Assembly: GCA_017480445.1 (NCBI GenBank)
Contig: JAFVAO010000072.1
Location: forward strand, 1 to 43,761
Source of the DNA: Lachnospiraceae bacterium
GTDB lineage: Bacteria; Bacillota; Clostridia; Lachnospirales; Lachnospiraceae
DNA: 43,761 nucleotides
Reading direction: 5' to 3'
Every line of letters begins with the position of its first letter. The first letter of the stretch is position 1. Both the position numbers and the translations under genes were made by a program. Under the pieces are notes generated by a model. That model ran no database searches. It worked only from the letters and a program-made list of their open reading frames with translations, and was not told the origin of the DNA. Positions 7,669 to 17,679 of the stretch are shown here, piece by piece.

Positions 7669-8451
7669 TTACAGCACACTGCAATACGCCAGCCCCATCC
7701 AGACGCTGATCAGATACAACATGCCCAAATGAACCGGATAAAATCCATAAAAGAACACTTTGGAAGAAACACCCTTTTTTCCCCGGTAAAAAAACAGGAG
7801 CAGGAACGCCGGAAACGCCCAGAACTCTCCCAGCACAACCAGACAGACCAGATACCCTGCCATAAGCTGCAGCTGTTTCCATGGCCGCAGCAAATACAGT
7901 ACACCGATCAGCAGCACACCGCGCCAACGATAGTCGCAGCACAGCACCGTGGCCGCACCTGCCGCAGCCGCGCAGATCACCAGAAGCAGACAGCCCTTTA
8001 CGATTCTGTCCGCCCACAAATGCCCGGCAAAAAAAGATTTGCGCAGAGTCAGCTGCATGCCGATCAGCATCAACAGCCCCAAAAACAATGTAAAAAAAAC
8101 ATTTTGATAGGTGAATTCCAGAATTCTGGCCTTGAACGCCAGATCAAACGGCACCTCGCTGATAAACGCCAGCAGACCGATCCGCAACAGATAGCGCCAT
8201 TTGCTGTGGGTATATGTGATCCCCTCCGCCAGCAAAAAGGCATAGATCGGAAACGCATTGCGCCCGATGTCCCGCATGATCCGATAGATGATATATATCT
8301 CCTGCCGGTGTGCCCCGCAAGCCCCCGTGAGCAACAGCCGGCCCAGGATCGCCAGTCCGAAGTGATCTATGAACATGGTGATCACAGCGACCACTTTCAG
8401 CGTACCGGCGGACGCGCCCTCTGCGTGTTGTTCTTTCAAACGCTGTTCCAT
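7669..8451 (-). CDS. TraX-family integral membrane protein
   Basis: The 260-residue protein has seven to eight hydrophobic segments and the family signature: LKVVAVITMFIDHFG near the N terminus, then IGRNAFPIYAFLLAEGI, then FISEVPFDLAF. TraX of F plasmid acetylates pilin, but chromosomal members in Firmicutes stand alone and are probably membrane acyltransferases of unknown substrate. The N-terminal 15 residues are hydrophilic. The start lies 12 nt after the truA stop codon, so it is likely the last gene of the truA transcript. The ribosome site GGCGGGG is modest. Confidence 0.85.
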   Translation of the reverse strand: MEQRLKEQHAEGASAGTLKVVAVITMFIDHFGLAILGRLLLTGACGAHRQEIYIIYRIMRDIGRNAFPIYAFLLAEGITYTHSKWRYLLRIGLLAFISEVPFDLAFKARILEFTYQNVFFTLFLGLLMLIGMQLTLRKSFFAGHLWADRIVKGCLLLVICAAAAGAATVLCCDYRWRGVLLIGVLYLLRPWKQLQLMAGYLVCLVVLGEFWAFPAFLLLFFYRGKKGVSSKVFFYGFYPVHLGMLYLISVWMGLAYCSVL

Positions 8452-8463
8452 CTGATTCCCCGC

Positions 8464-9201
8464 CTAAAAATAAATCTCCATCAGTGTCAGTCCCTTCGCC
8501 GGCACCAGCGGCCCCGCGAGCGCTCTGTCCTGCGCCTCCAAGAGCGCCGGCATACTGTCCGCCGCCCGTTTTCCCATACCGACCTCTAACAGAGTCCCCA
8601 TCAGGATCCGGATCATATGATGCAGAAATCCATTGCCGCGAAAGGTAAAAAGCAGGCAGTTTCCCTCCCGGCGGATCGCAATCTCGTCAATGCGCCGCAC
8701 GGTGGATTTTTTCCCCTTTTTGGCCGATGTAAAGCTCTTAAAATCATGCTCTCCCACCAGGTGTGCCGCCGCGCGACGCATGGCCTCCACATCCAGCGTC
8801 TCCGGTACCTCCAGTGCATATCTGCGCCGGAACACGTCCGGAATCGGACTGTTGATCACCTGATATTCATAGCGCTTTCCCTGTGCGTTCAGCCGGCTGT
8901 GAAAGCGCGGTGCAGCCTCTGCGACCCCGATCACCGCGATGTCCTCCGGAAGATATTGATTCATATAGGCCAGCATCTCCTGCACCGGCATGTCACTGTC
9001 GGTGTGGAAATTGGCGACCTGTCCGCGCGCATGCACGCCGGCATCCGTGCGGCCACTGCCGTGCAGCTCCACCTCCTCGCCGCACATTCGGCTGATCAGC
9101 CGCTCCAGCTTCCCCTGAATGGTCTGTTCTGTGGAGACCTGCCTCTGCCATCCCTGATAACGTGTTCCCTCATATTGCAGCAGCAATCTGATATTCCGCA
9201 T
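8464..9201 (-). CDS. truA: tRNA pseudouridine(38-40) synthase TruA
   Basis: TruA converts uridines 38-40 of the anticodon arm of many tRNAs to pseudouridine. The 245-residue protein begins with the family start RNIRLLLQYEGTRYQGWQ and has the catalytic motif SGRTDAGVHARGQ with nucleophile Asp53, plus the later GNGFLHHMIR motif. The start is the ATG at 9201, 6 nt after GGAGG; the upstream seven codons are excluded. It lies 34 nt after engB and reads on towards the TraX-family gene, making the tail of the clp cluster. Confidence 0.95.
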   Translation of the reverse strand: MRNIRLLLQYEGTRYQGWQRQVSTEQTIQGKLERLISRMCGEEVELHGSGRTDAGVHARGQVANFHTDSDMPVQEMLAYMNQYLPEDIAVIGVAEAAPRFHSRLNAQGKRYEYQVINSPIPDVFRRRYALEVPETLDVEAMRRAAAHLVGEHDFKSFTSAKKGKKSTVRRIDEIAIRREGNCLLFTFRGNGFLHHMIRILMGTLLEVGMGKRAADSMPALLEAQDRALAGPLVPAKGLTLMEIYF

Positions 9202-9235
9202 CTGTATCCTCCAAGTCAACAACGGACTCTACGGC

Positions 9236-9829
9236 TCAATCCTGTTCCTCCAAAACGCCGTCCAGAATCGCATAGATCTCGTCCCGCCCCTGTTTGGTCG
9301 TCGCGGAAAACGGGATGATCATCGTCCCCTGATCCGCCTGCAGCGTCATTTTAATCAGCTTGAGCTGTTTCTGCACCTGGCTGCGGTTGATCTTGTCCAG
9401 CTTGGTCGCAATGATGATCGGCTGATAGCCGCGGCGCCGGATCCAGTCGTACATGAGCACGTCATTTTTGCCGGGCTCGTGCCGGATGTCAATCAGCAAA
9501 AAGACATAGCGCAGCATCTTGGACTGATGCAGGTAATCCTCAATCATTTTGCCCCACTGCGCCTTCACCTTCTCATTGGCCTTCGCATAGCCGTATCCGG
9601 GCAGATCCACAAAATAGATCTCATCATTGATATTGTAATAGTTGATCGTCTGGGTTTTCCCCGGCTGTGCGCTGGTTCTGGCCAGACTCTTGCGGTTCAT
9701 CAGCGCATTGATCAACGAAGATTTGCCCACATTGCTTTTGCCCGCGAACGCCACCTCCGGGTGGACATTCTCGGGCAATTTGCTGGTAATTCCGCATACA
9801 GTTTCCAAATTTACATTTCGAATGATCAT
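9236..9829 (-). CDS. engB: Ribosome biogenesis GTPase EngB/YsxC
   Basis: EngB is an essential GTPase for 50S subunit assembly. The 197-residue protein shows the G1 loop [11 protein letters not shown] (about 29-39), the G3 motif DLPGYG, the TKLDK G4 motif and the usual C-terminal end. Its ATG overlaps the clpX stop codon (ATGA), so translation is probably coupled. The clpX-engB order matches the well-known Firmicute arrangement, except that no lon genes lie between them. Confidence 0.96.
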   Translation of the reverse strand: MIIRNVNLETVCGITSKLPENVHPEVAFAGKSNVGKSSLINALMNRKSLARTSAQPGKTQTINYYNINDEIYFVDLPGYGYAKANEKVKAQWGKMIEDYLHQSKMLRYVFLLIDIRHEPGKNDVLMYDWIRRRGYQPIIIATKLDKINRSQVQKQLKLIKMTLQADQGTMIIPFSATTKQGRDEIYAILDGVLEEQD

Positions 9830-11073
9830 GCAGGTCTTCTGCGGATCGTGGTGGGATTGCCACCTTCCACAGCCTCCTTTGTAATCACACAGGTTTCTAT
9901 CGTGTCGTCCGAAGGGATCTCGTACATGATCTCCATCATAATGCTCTCCATGATGGAGCGCAGTCCCCTGGCACCCGTCTTTTTCTCGAATGCCTGATCT
10001 GCAATCGCCTCTATGGCGTCTTCTTTGAAGATCAGCTCCACATCATCCATGTCAAACAGCTTCTGGTACTGCTTGATCAGTGCATTCTTCGGCTCCTTCA
10101 AAATACGCACCAGCGCGTCTCGATCCAGCCCTTCCAGCGATACCACGATGGGCACACGTCCCACGAATTCGGGGATCAGACCGAATTTCACCAGATCCTG
10201 CGTGGAAACCTCCTGCAGCAGATCACTGACATCCTTGGTGGATTTCGCCGTGATCTCTGTGTTGAATCCGATGGACTTTCTGTCCAGCCGGGTCTCTATG
10301 ATCTTGTCCAGACCGTCAAACGCACCGCCGCAGATAAAGAGGATGTTGGAGGTGTCGATCTGGATCAGCTCCTGATGCGGGTGCTTTCTGCCACCCTGGG
10401 GCGGCACGCTGGCCACCGTTCCCTCGATGATCTTTAACAGCGCCTGCTGCACGCCCTCACCGGACACATCTCTGGTGATGGACACATTTTCGCCCTTTTT
10501 GGTGATCTTATCGATCTCATCGATGTAAATGATACCAAACTGCGCGCGATCCACATCGTAATCCGCCGCCTGAATCAGCTTTAACAGGATATTTTCCACA
10601 TCCTCGCCCACATATCCGGCCTCCGTCAGGGTCGTCGCATCCGCAATGGCAAAGGGCACATTGATGATCTTGGCCAGTGTCTGCGCAAGGTACGTCTTGC
10701 CGGAACCGGTGGGACCCACCATAATGATGTTGCTCTTCTGCAGCTCCACATCGTCCAGATCCTTCGGCGCCGTCACACGCTTGTAATGATTGTACACCGC
10801 CACGGAGAGAGCGCGCTTCGCCGCTTCCTGCCCGATCACGTACTCATCAAGAAAGCTCTTGATCTCCTTGGGTTTTAACACATTAATCTCTGTATGGACA
10901 GCAGCCTCATCGGCCTCATCCTCCAGCTCTTCCTCAAGGATGTCGGCACAGATATCCACACATTCATCACAGATATAGACGCCTGCAGGACCGGCAATCA
11001 GCTTTCGCACCTGCCCCTGGGTCTTATTGCAAAAGGAACATCTGATGCTGTTGTCAACATTCTTTCCTGCCAT
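9826..11073 (-). CDS. clpX: ATP-dependent Clp protease ATP-binding subunit ClpX
   Basis: ClpX unfolds tagged proteins and feeds them to ClpP. The 415-residue protein has the N-terminal zinc-binding domain (Cys12, Cys15, Cys35, Cys38), Walker A GPTGSGKT at about 120-127, Walker [10 protein letters not shown], and the IGF-type ClpP-docking loop region (IGFNTE in the SIGFNTEI stretch). The start follows AAGGAG by 7 nt. It lies 18 nt behind clpP and overlaps engB, so clpP-clpX-engB is one operon. Confidence 0.97.
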   Translation of the reverse strand: MAGKNVDNSIRCSFCNKTQGQVRKLIAGPAGVYICDECVDICADILEEELEDEADEAAVHTEINVLKPKEIKSFLDEYVIGQEAAKRALSVAVYNHYKRVTAPKDLDDVELQKSNIIMVGPTGSGKTYLAQTLAKIINVPFAIADATTLTEAGYVGEDVENILLKLIQAADYDVDRAQFGIIYIDEIDKITKKGENVSITRDVSGEGVQQALLKIIEGTVASVPPQGGRKHPHQELIQIDTSNILFICGGAFDGLDKIIETRLDRKSIGFNTEITAKSTKDVSDLLQEVSTQDLVKFGLIPEFVGRVPIVVSLEGLDRDALVRILKEPKNALIKQYQKLFDMDDVELIFKEDAIEAIADQAFEKKTGARGLRSIMESIMMEIMYEIPSDDTIETCVITKEAVEGGNPTTIRRRPA

Positions 11074-11091
11074 AAATCCACTCCTTACAAA

Positions 11092-11691
11092 TTACTTTTC
11101 CTCCGCTGCTGCGTGGAAGGTGATCACCTTATCCACCAAGCCGTATTCTCTGGCTTCCTCAGCGGTCTTCCAATTGTCGCGCTCTGTATCGGCGCACACG
11201 GTCTCGTAATCCTTGCCGGTGTTCTCGGCAAGCATGCGGTTCAATTTCTCCTTCGTGCGCAGGATGTGCTTTGCAGCGATCTCGATCTCCGTCGCCTGGC
11301 CCTGCGTCCCGCCGAGGGGCTGATGGATCATCACCTCTGCATTGGGCAATGCGTACCGTTTTCCCTTGGCACCGCCCGCCAACAGGAACGCGCCCATGCT
11401 GGCTGCCATACCGATACATACCGTGGACACATCGCATTTGATATACTGCATCGTGTCATAGATTGCCATACCCGCGGTCACACTGCCGCCCGGGCTGTTA
11501 ATGTACAGGTGGATATCCTTCTCCGGATCCTCCGCCTCCAGAAACAACAACTCCGCCACAATGATGCTGGCAGTCGTCTCATTAACCTCTTCTCCCAGAA
11601 TGATGATTCTGTCCTTTAACAATCTGGAATAGATATCATAGGATCTCTCTCCCTTGCTGGTCTGTTCAATGACATAAGGTACTAAACTCAT
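11092..11691 (-). CDS. clpP: ATP-dependent Clp protease proteolytic subunit ClpP
   Basis: ClpP is the tetradecameric serine peptidase of the ClpXP and ClpCP proteases. The 199-residue protein keeps the catalytic triad Ser98 (in GMAASMG), His123 (in MIHQPLGG) and Asp172. The start is the ATG at 11691, giving the classic [12 protein letters not shown] terminus behind a GAGAGGA site; eight upstream codons are excluded. It is the first gene of the clpP-clpX-engB-truA run. No clear CtsR operator is visible upstream. Confidence 0.97.
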   Translation of the reverse strand: MSLVPYVIEQTSKGERSYDIYSRLLKDRIIILGEEVNETTASIIVAELLFLEAEDPEKDIHLYINSPGGSVTAGMAIYDTMQYIKCDVSTVCIGMAASMGAFLLAGGAKGKRYALPNAEVMIHQPLGGTQGQATEIEIAAKHILRTKEKLNRMLAENTGKDYETVCADTERDNWKTAEEAREYGLVDKVITFHAAAEEK

Positions 11692-11817
11692 GGGGTATCC
11701 TCTCTTTCTTAGCATCCGCCTATTTTGTTCATTTTATCCATCTTACTTCCGACATATACATTATTACAGGTATGCCGCCCGTAATTTTGCCAAAAATCAA
11801 GAGTCTGAAATATGCGA

Positions 11818-11849
11818 ATAGTTGTACCCAAAACAAGAGGTACAACTAT
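11818..11849. repeat. Perfect 11-bp inverted repeat between tig and clpP
   Basis: ATAGTTGTACC and GGTACAACTAT are exact complements around a 10-nt spacer, 31 bp after the tig stop codon. As a tig terminator it lacks a T tract on the minus strand. It could instead be a processing site or a protein-binding site near the clpP promoter. Confidence 0.6.
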
Positions 11850-11880
11850 CACATGCTTGTCACATATTTATCGGTATGGA

Positions 11881-13227
11881 TTATTCTTCCGTCTCTTTGG
11901 TTTCAGGCTCTTTGGCTTTCTTTGCTCTGGTCTTTTTGGGCTTGGTCTCCTTGGCATTCTCTACCACGAACTCCACCGCCTTCTTGATGCAGATGTCTTC
12001 CTTCACCTGCTTTGCGCCGCTCTCGCCGAGAAGCTCTTTCACCTTCTCCGGCTCCAGCTGATAAGCCTCGCCCATCACCTTCAGCTCGTCCTCAAATTCC
12101 TCGTCGGTCACCTCGAATTTCTCCGCTGCCGCAACCGCCTCCAGAACCAGACGGGACTGAATTCTCATCAGTGCCTGCGGTTTCACCTGATCCATCATAG
12201 CCGCAGAGGTGAGACCCGTAAACTGCATGTACTGCTCCATGGTCAACCCCTGTGCCTGAATTCTCTGTGCAAACTCCTCCACCATCTGTCTCTGCTGTGT
12301 CTCCAGCATCGCATCGGGGATCTCCATCTTGGCATCCTCGATGATCGCGTTGATCACTGCCTCTTCCTTGGCATCCTTGGCAGCCTCAGCCTTGCGCTCA
12401 CCCAGTTTCTTCTTGACATCCTCTTTATACTCAGCCATTGTATCAAACTCGGATACATCTGCCGCGAAATCATCATCCAGCTCCGGAAGCTGCTTCTCCT
12501 TGATTTCCTTCACAGTACATTTGAATACAGCCGCCTTACCAGCCAGGGACTTCTCCTGATAATCCTCCGGGAAAGTCACGTTCACATCTACCTCTTTATT
12601 CAGCTCAGCGCCGATCAACGCCTCCTCAAATCCGGGGATAAACTGGCCGGAACCGATGGTGAGGGAATGATTCTCTCCCTTGCCGCCCTCAAAGGCAACG
12701 CCGTCCACAAATCCTTCAAAATCCAGCACCGTAATGTCGCCGTCCTTGACCGGTCTGTCCTCAACGGTAACGGTACGCGCGTTGGAGTCGCGCTCCTTCT
12801 CGATAAACTCGTCCACTTCCGCATCCGTTACGCTCAGATCTGCCGCATCCACGGAGACACCCTTGTACTTGCCCAGCGTCACCTCAGGCTTGAGTGCAAC
12901 TTCCGCCGTGAAAATAAAGGGCTTTCCTCCCTCGATCTGCACAACATCTACCTTGGGGGAAGACACGATGTCCTCGCCACACTCGTCAACAGCCTTCTCA
13001 TATGCGGTAGGGATCAGCGCGTTGGCTGCATCCTCATAAAATACGCCTTTTCCATACATCTGCTCAATCATTTTGCGGGGTGCTTTGCCCTTGCGGAAGC
13101 CGGGAATATTGATCCGGTTCCTGTTTTTCTGATATGCAGACTCGATCGCTTTCTCCAGCTCCTCCGCAGGCACCTCGATCGTAAGCTTTGCCATACCTTT
13201 GTCCAGTTTTTCTACCTGTACGCTCAT
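11881..13227 (-). CDS. tig: Trigger factor (ribosome-associated chaperone and peptidyl-prolyl isomerase)
   Basis: Trigger factor binds the ribosome exit tunnel and shelters nascent chains. The 448-residue protein has the N-terminal ribosome-binding domain with the signature GFRKGKAPR (about 44-52, the GFRxGKxP motif), an FKBP-type isomerase domain (about 155-245), a helical C-terminal chaperone domain, and a Lys/Glu-rich tail. The start lies 9 nt after AAGGAGGA. It precedes clpP-clpX, the common bacterial order. Confidence 0.97.
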   Translation of the reverse strand: MSVQVEKLDKGMAKLTIEVPAEELEKAIESAYQKNRNRINIPGFRKGKAPRKMIEQMYGKGVFYEDAANALIPTAYEKAVDECGEDIVSSPKVDVVQIEGGKPFIFTAEVALKPEVTLGKYKGVSVDAADLSVTDAEVDEFIEKERDSNARTVTVEDRPVKDGDITVLDFEGFVDGVAFEGGKGENHSLTIGSGQFIPGFEEALIGAELNKEVDVNVTFPEDYQEKSLAGKAAVFKCTVKEIKEKQLPELDDDFAADVSEFDTMAEYKEDVKKKLGERKAEAAKDAKEEAVINAIIEDAKMEIPDAMLETQQRQMVEEFAQRIQAQGLTMEQYMQFTGLTSAAMMDQVKPQALMRIQSRLVLEAVAAAEKFEVTDEEFEDELKVMGEAYQLEPEKVKELLGESGAKQVKEDICIKKAVEFVVENAKETKPKKTRAKKAKEPETKETEE

Positions 13228-13318
13228 TCTATAATTCCTCCTTCAAAGCTGCGCCGCAAGCCGTTTCCTCGGGTCTGTCCGCCATACGAACAGTCGGCAC
13301 AGTCACAGTCATTTTAAG

Positions 13319-13347
13319 ATTATAGCAAATATCCGGCGCATTTGCAA
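13319..13347 (-). promoter_or_regulatory. tig promoter
   Basis: TTGCAA and TATAAT on the minus strand are spaced 17 bp, about 90 bp upstream of the tig start codon. Confidence 0.75.
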
Positions 13348-13402
13348 GTATTTTCGTGTGAACCGCCCCCCTGTCTGCGCCACTCTGCGCCGCCCGGCCC
13401 GA

Positions 13403-14137
13403 TCAACCGCGTCCGGCCTTGATCAGGGGACTCAACGGTTTATAGATAAACAGCGTGATCAGAGAGACACTGGCTCCCTTGAGCAGATTGAGCGGCGCTA
13501 CGCAGGCCGCCACGAAGCCAAGCAGACTGTTTTCGCCCACCAACGGATTGACCTTGGCCCCCATCTCCAGAATCGTCTCCAGGGGCATGTGGAACAGCTT
13601 GGCAAACGCAGGCAGCAGATACACCGCATTAAACGCTGTGCCAAACACCGTCATCACCAGTGTTCCCGCCACGCAGGCGGCAATGGCGTGCTTTTTGGTC
13701 TTGCGAAAAGCGTACATGGCGGACGCCGGCAGAATAAAGCTGCATCCGACCGCAAAGTTTGCCAGTTCACCCACAAATGCGGTGGACGTGCCCTTCACGC
13801 ATAATTTCAGCAAAATCTTGACAAATTCCATCATCACACCCGCCATCGGCCCAAACGCAAAAGCGCCCACGAGAATCGGCAGCTCGCTGAAATCCAGCTT
13901 GTAGAAGGACGGTGCGAACGGCACCGGAATCTCAAACAGCATCAGCACCATCGCCAGTGCCGAAAACATACCGATCATAACGACCTTGCGCGTCCCAAAC
14001 ATCGCCTCCTGCACACCGCGCTTTTTCTGTGCTGCCTTTTCCAACAGGACGCCGACGATGAACAGCGCCAGAATCACTGCCAGAAACTCCAGAACGAACG
14101 GACCGTTTTCCAGAGCAGTTTCCCATAATTTCTGCAT
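13403..14137 (-). CDS. ribU: ECF transporter substrate-binding (S) component, riboflavin type
   Basis: RibU binds riboflavin in the membrane and delivers it through the shared EcfA/A'/T energy-coupling module. The 244-residue protein has an N-terminal membrane segment of its own, then the S-component core: RKVVMIGMFSALAMVL, then the riboflavin-family loop PSFYKLDFSELPILVGAFAFGP, then GTSTAFVGELANF. The second ATG (14137) is 8 nt after AGGAGG and is preferred to the first (14143), which is only 2 nt away. An FMN riboswitch and terminator stand immediately upstream and support riboflavin as the substrate. The ECF module genes are not in the window. Confidence 0.93.
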   Translation of the reverse strand: MQKLWETALENGPFVLEFLAVILALFIVGVLLEKAAQKKRGVQEAMFGTRKVVMIGMFSALAMVLMLFEIPVPFAPSFYKLDFSELPILVGAFAFGPMAGVMMEFVKILLKLCVKGTSTAFVGELANFAVGCSFILPASAMYAFRKTKKHAIAACVAGTLVMTVFGTAFNAVYLLPAFAKLFHMPLETILEMGAKVNPLVGENSLLGFVAACVAPLNLLKGASVSLITLFIYKPLSPLIKAGRG

Positions 14138-14153
14138 TTTCATTTCCTCCTTT

Positions 14154-14183
14154 AAAAAATCCCCGAATCATATTGATTCGGGG
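14154..14183 (-). terminator. Expression-platform terminator of the FMN riboswitch
   Basis: A perfect 10-bp stem (CCCCGAATCA with TGATTCGGGG, 3-nt loop) is followed on the minus strand by ATTTTTTA and then the ribU ribosome site. FMN binding should favour this terminator and shut off ribU. Confidence 0.9.
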
Positions 14184-14230
14184 ATTCCGGTTTCTTCACA
14201 AAAAGATACAGGGTCACGCATCTGCCATGT

Positions 14231-14355
14231 GATTCTTCTCTCATCCAGACTATACTGTTGGTCCCGGAGTCACACCGGGTCAGCCGTGGAGACATGTCGT
14301 CTCCGCGGGTCGCGGACTGTACCGCCAGTAGGGAATTGCACCCTGCCCCGAAGAA
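14231..14355 (-). promoter_or_regulatory. FMN riboswitch (RFN element)
   Basis: The minus-strand RNA has the conserved RFN blocks in order: CTTCGGGGCAGGGTG, AATTCCCTAC, GGCGGTACAGTCCGCGACCC, a variable hairpin, GACCCGGTG, CCGGGACC, ACAGTATAGTCTGGATG and GAGAAGAAT. The element senses flavin mononucleotide and controls flavin synthesis or import genes; here it controls the RibU-type gene. Confidence 0.96.
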
Positions 14356-14369
14356 TATGTTCTGTCGGC

Positions 14370-14398
14370 ATTATAACGCGTTATCCGTGTAAATGCAA
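14370..14398 (-). promoter_or_regulatory. Promoter of the FMN riboswitch-ribU transcript
   Basis: TTGCAT and TATAAT on the minus strand are spaced 17 bp, directly before the aptamer. Confidence 0.8.
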
Positions 14399-14416
14399 GT
14401 ATTTCGTGCAAGTATT

Positions 14417-17400
14417 TTATAACAGCATGTTCAGCTGGGCCATATCGACCTTCTGCGCCTTGCGGATCCATTCCATGCAGCCGTCGATATCCATATTGTC
14501 GATGGCATCGTACAGCGTATCCTCCGAACCGCGCAAATCATCCGGAAGCGCATAGCCCTGCAGCAGCTCTTTGACCTGCTCCATCCGATCCATGTCCAGA
14601 TCGTCGCAGGCCTGTGCCAGTTGCTGCAGCTGTTCCTGCAGCAATTCTTCCGAGATAACCGGCAGGTTCGCCGTTTCAGTCTCTTCCACAAAATACCGTG
14701 CCAACACCGCAAGCTGCTCTGTAAATTGCTGCAGCAGTTCGCCGGTCTTTTTCTGGATGGTTTCTGTATCCAGGGCATTGCCGGCATTTTCCAGCTGCTC
14801 TGCCAGACTGCCCAGCCCCATCGCGCCAATCTGTCTGGAGCTGCTCTTTAGCGCATGCACGCGAATCGTATAGTCTCTCCAATCCTTTGTATCGTATGCC
14901 TTCTGGATGCCATCCGCCTTGTCCTTGCCGGAGCGGTAGTACTCTTTTACAATCTTGTGGAACAATGCGGCCGAACCCAATGCCTGTATAGCTCTCTCGC
15001 AGTCCAGTCCCTCGTATGTAATATCGTCCGCCGGCATCGCCTGGGCGCGCTGCCCGGCACCTCCGGTCTGCAACTTCTCCTGCGGCAGCCATTTGGTGAC
15101 TTTTTCGATCAGCTCCTTGACGTCGATGGGCTTTGCGACGAAATCGTTCATACCTTCCCGTATGAACATCTCCCGCACTCCGTTCATGGCGTTTGCCGTG
15201 AGGGCGATGATCGGTATGTGTTCCGCGTTCTCCACCGTACTCCGGATGATGCGGGTCGTCTCGATGCCGTCCATCTCCGGCATCATATGATCCATCAAAA
15301 TGATATCATAATGTTCCGTTTTTACCTTTTCGATCGCTTCCTTACCGCTTCCAGCGGTCTGACATTGCGTCTGCAGCGGCTCCAAAAGTCCTTGTGCAAT
15401 GGTCAGATTGATGGCGTTGTCATCTACGATCAGGATCTTTGCGTCCGGTGCAATGCAGTCTGCCTCGAATGTCTGCTGCTCCTTTACGACGTAATCTCCG
15501 ACATCCTTGCCGTTTAAGGCAAGCACCAGCCCCAGGGTTGTCAGGGGCTTTCTCATCACCCGCAGGTTCGACTGCCCCGATGCAAACAGAGAGTCAAATC
15601 CAACAAGCACCACACCGGAACATTTGCGGTTGAAATTCAACAGATTGCCGATATACTCGCCATATTGTGCCTCGTCGAAAAACAGGAAATCCTGCTCGCC
15701 CGTGGATCGATATTCCGCCGGCGACTGGAGCACTTTGCCGTCGACCCCAAGCTTGCGCATCTCCTCCGCAAACACTGCCGTCAGGCGGCTGTCCGTACTG
15801 CAGCAAAAGGCATGCTTGGCCTGCGCGTCCTCCACCACAAGATCAGTCGCGGACACCACTACCTTCTGCGGAATGGAGAAATAGAAATCAGAACCTTTTC
15901 CATATTCACTCGTCACGCCGATGGTGCCGCCCATGGCTTCACACAGGCTGCGCGAAATGGCAAGTCCCAGACCGGTTCCCTCCACCGCGCGGTTTCTCTT
16001 GGAGTCCACCTGCTGGAAGCTGACGAAGAGCTTCTGCAGATCCTCCTCCTTGATACCCGATCCGGTATCGACCACGTGATAGGTCAACAGCACCTCGTCC
16101 TCCGCCTGTTTTTCGCAGCTCACCTGAATATTGACGGTTCCTTCTTTGGTAAATTTGATCGCGTTGTTCGCCAGATTGATCAGGATCTGACGGATACGCA
16201 TGGCGTCACCCTCCAGCGTGTGCGGCATCTTCTCATCCACCGTCACAAACAGCTCCAGATTCTTCTCACCGATCCTCGTCTCCAGAATATTGGCGATATC
16301 GTTCAGCTCGGAGAGCGGCTCATAGCGATCCGGGATGATCTCCATCTTACCGGCCTCTATCTTGGAGAAATCAAGGATATCGTTGATGATGTTCAGCAGA
16401 TTGCGCCAGGAATTCTGGATCTGCATCAGATAATCCTGCACCTGCGGGGGGAGTTTTTCCCGCATGGCGATCTCCGCCATGCCGATCACCGCATTCATCG
16501 GCGTCCGGATCTCATGCGACATATTGGCCAGGAAATCGGACTTCATTTTCGCCGCAAGCTCCAGCTCCTGATTGGCCTTCTCCATGATCCGCATCTGCCG
16601 GATCGATTCTGTGGTATCGTGCAAAATGTAGATGGTTCCCAGACTTTTTCCCTTCTCTCCCACCTCCGTCTTGCGCACTTTGAAATAGATCTCCCGCTCT
16701 GCGCCGCCGCATGTCAGAACCTCGATGTTCTCGATGAATGTCGTCCTAGAGATCCAGTCATCCAGCTTTGCCTTGTCCGCAAAACTGTCCAGCAGCTCCT
16801 GCGGCAGGGTGTTTTTCAGCAGATCATTCATGTGGATCAGATCCTGAAATTCATTATACAGAATAAACCCGTCACTCATCTCATTGGCAAAACTCATGAG
16901 CGACCAGTCCCGCAATTTCGAGTTGGAATAACAATTGACGTAATAAAAACCGATGACACAGATCAGATTCATGCTCAGACACACGATCCAGACGGGCCAT
17001 GTACGCAGGGTTGCGAAGATCTCCGCCACCACATACACCGCCTGCACAAGCATCAGGACATAAAATTTGACACGGAATAATCTGGCGGAACGGACACAAT
17101 TGACGATCATCACCGCCAGAATCAGCAGCGCGCTGACAAAAATCAGATTTCGATACACAGCATAGCTTAGAATTTTATTGGTTGCATACTGGGCGCGCTC
17201 TGCCACCCACCAGGTTCTGCCAAGCAGAATATGTTTTGAAAAGGACAAAAACCGGTTCCCGAAAAAGTTGCTGGCGATCACCACTGTCTCATAGCCACAC
17301 AACAGCCCCATCGGGATCAGATACCGCACAATGTGCCGATGCCTTCCCATGACACCGATGGTCCACAACACAGCAAAATAAAGCCAGGTCTGGCAAATAT

Positions 17401-17593
17401 AATAGGCGAGCAAGGCGTTTCTGGCGCCTCCCACGCTTTTGCAGCCCAGCAAAAAAAAGCAGATCACATCACAGACCGCCACCAAAACGGATGCGATCAA
17501 AAAACCAATATTGCGCCGCTTGAATCGAACCCCCACCACTGTGCAGGTCAACGAAATCAGCGCGCAGAGTATAAAAACCATCCTGAAGACCAT
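14417..17593 (-). CDS. 7TM hybrid sensor histidine kinase with receiver and Hpt domains
   Basis: The 1058-residue protein carries a full phosphorelay. Seven hydrophobic segments (residues about 5-220) match the HisK_7TM type, followed by a PAS-like domain (about 235-335), a HisKA dimerisation domain with the H-box NMSHEIRTPMN (His360), a HATPase domain with its N, G1 and G2 boxes (about 455-575), a degenerate receiver-like stretch (about 593-690), a true receiver (about 719-835, Asp768 in ILMDHMMPEMDG) and a C-terminal Hpt domain (His913 in VHALKSSS). The start follows GGAGGAG. It lies 86 nt after the TRAP binding lipoprotein and is probably co-transcribed with it. The output partner is not in the window. 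Confidence 0.95.
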   Translation of the reverse strand: MVFRMVFILCALISLTCTVVGVRFKRRNIGFLIASVLVAVCDVICFFLLGCKSVGGARNALLAYYICQTWLYFAVLWTIGVMGRHRHIVRYLIPMGLLCGYETVVIASNFFGNRFLSFSKHILLGRTWWVAERAQYATNKILSYAVYRNLIFVSALLILAVMIVNCVRSARLFRVKFYVLMLVQAVYVVAEIFATLRTWPVWIVCLSMNLICVIGFYYVNCYSNSKLRDWSLMSFANEMSDGFILYNEFQDLIHMNDLLKNTLPQELLDSFADKAKLDDWISRTTFIENIEVLTCGGAEREIYFKVRKTEVGEKGKSLGTIYILHDTTESIRQMRIMEKANQELELAAKMKSDFLANMSHEIRTPMNAVIGMAEIAMREKLPPQVQDYLMQIQNSWRNLLNIINDILDFSKIEAGKMEIIPDRYEPLSELNDIANILETRIGEKNLELFVTVDEKMPHTLEGDAMRIRQILINLANNAIKFTKEGTVNIQVSCEKQAEDEVLLTYHVVDTGSGIKEEDLQKLFVSFQQVDSKRNRAVEGTGLGLAISRSLCEAMGGTIGVTSEYGKGSDFYFSIPQKVVVSATDLVVEDAQAKHAFCCSTDSRLTAVFAEEMRKLGVDGKVLQSPAEYRSTGEQDFLFFDEAQYGEYIGNLLNFNRKCSGVVLVGFDSLFASGQSNLRVMRKPLTTLGLVLALNGKDVGDYVVKEQQTFEADCIAPDAKILIVDDNAINLTIAQGLLEPLQTQCQTAGSGKEAIEKVKTEHYDIILMDHMMPEMDGIETTRIIRSTVENAEHIPIIALTANAMNGVREMFIREGMNDFVAKPIDVKELIEKVTKWLPQEKLQTGGAGQRAQAMPADDITYEGLDCERAIQALGSAALFHKIVKEYYRSGKDKADGIQKAYDTKDWRDYTIRVHALKSSSRQIGAMGLGSLAEQLENAGNALDTETIQKKTGELLQQFTEQLAVLARYFVEETETANLPVISEELLQEQLQQLAQACDDLDMDRMEQVKELLQGYALPDDLRGSEDTLYDAIDNMDIDGCMEWIRKAQKVDMAQLNMLL

Positions 17594-17679
17594 GCAACTC
17601 CTCCGGCGGCGATATCATATGCAGCCGCAAGTGCAATGACACGCACAGCTGCTATCACATCACGCAGTAACGATCTGTT

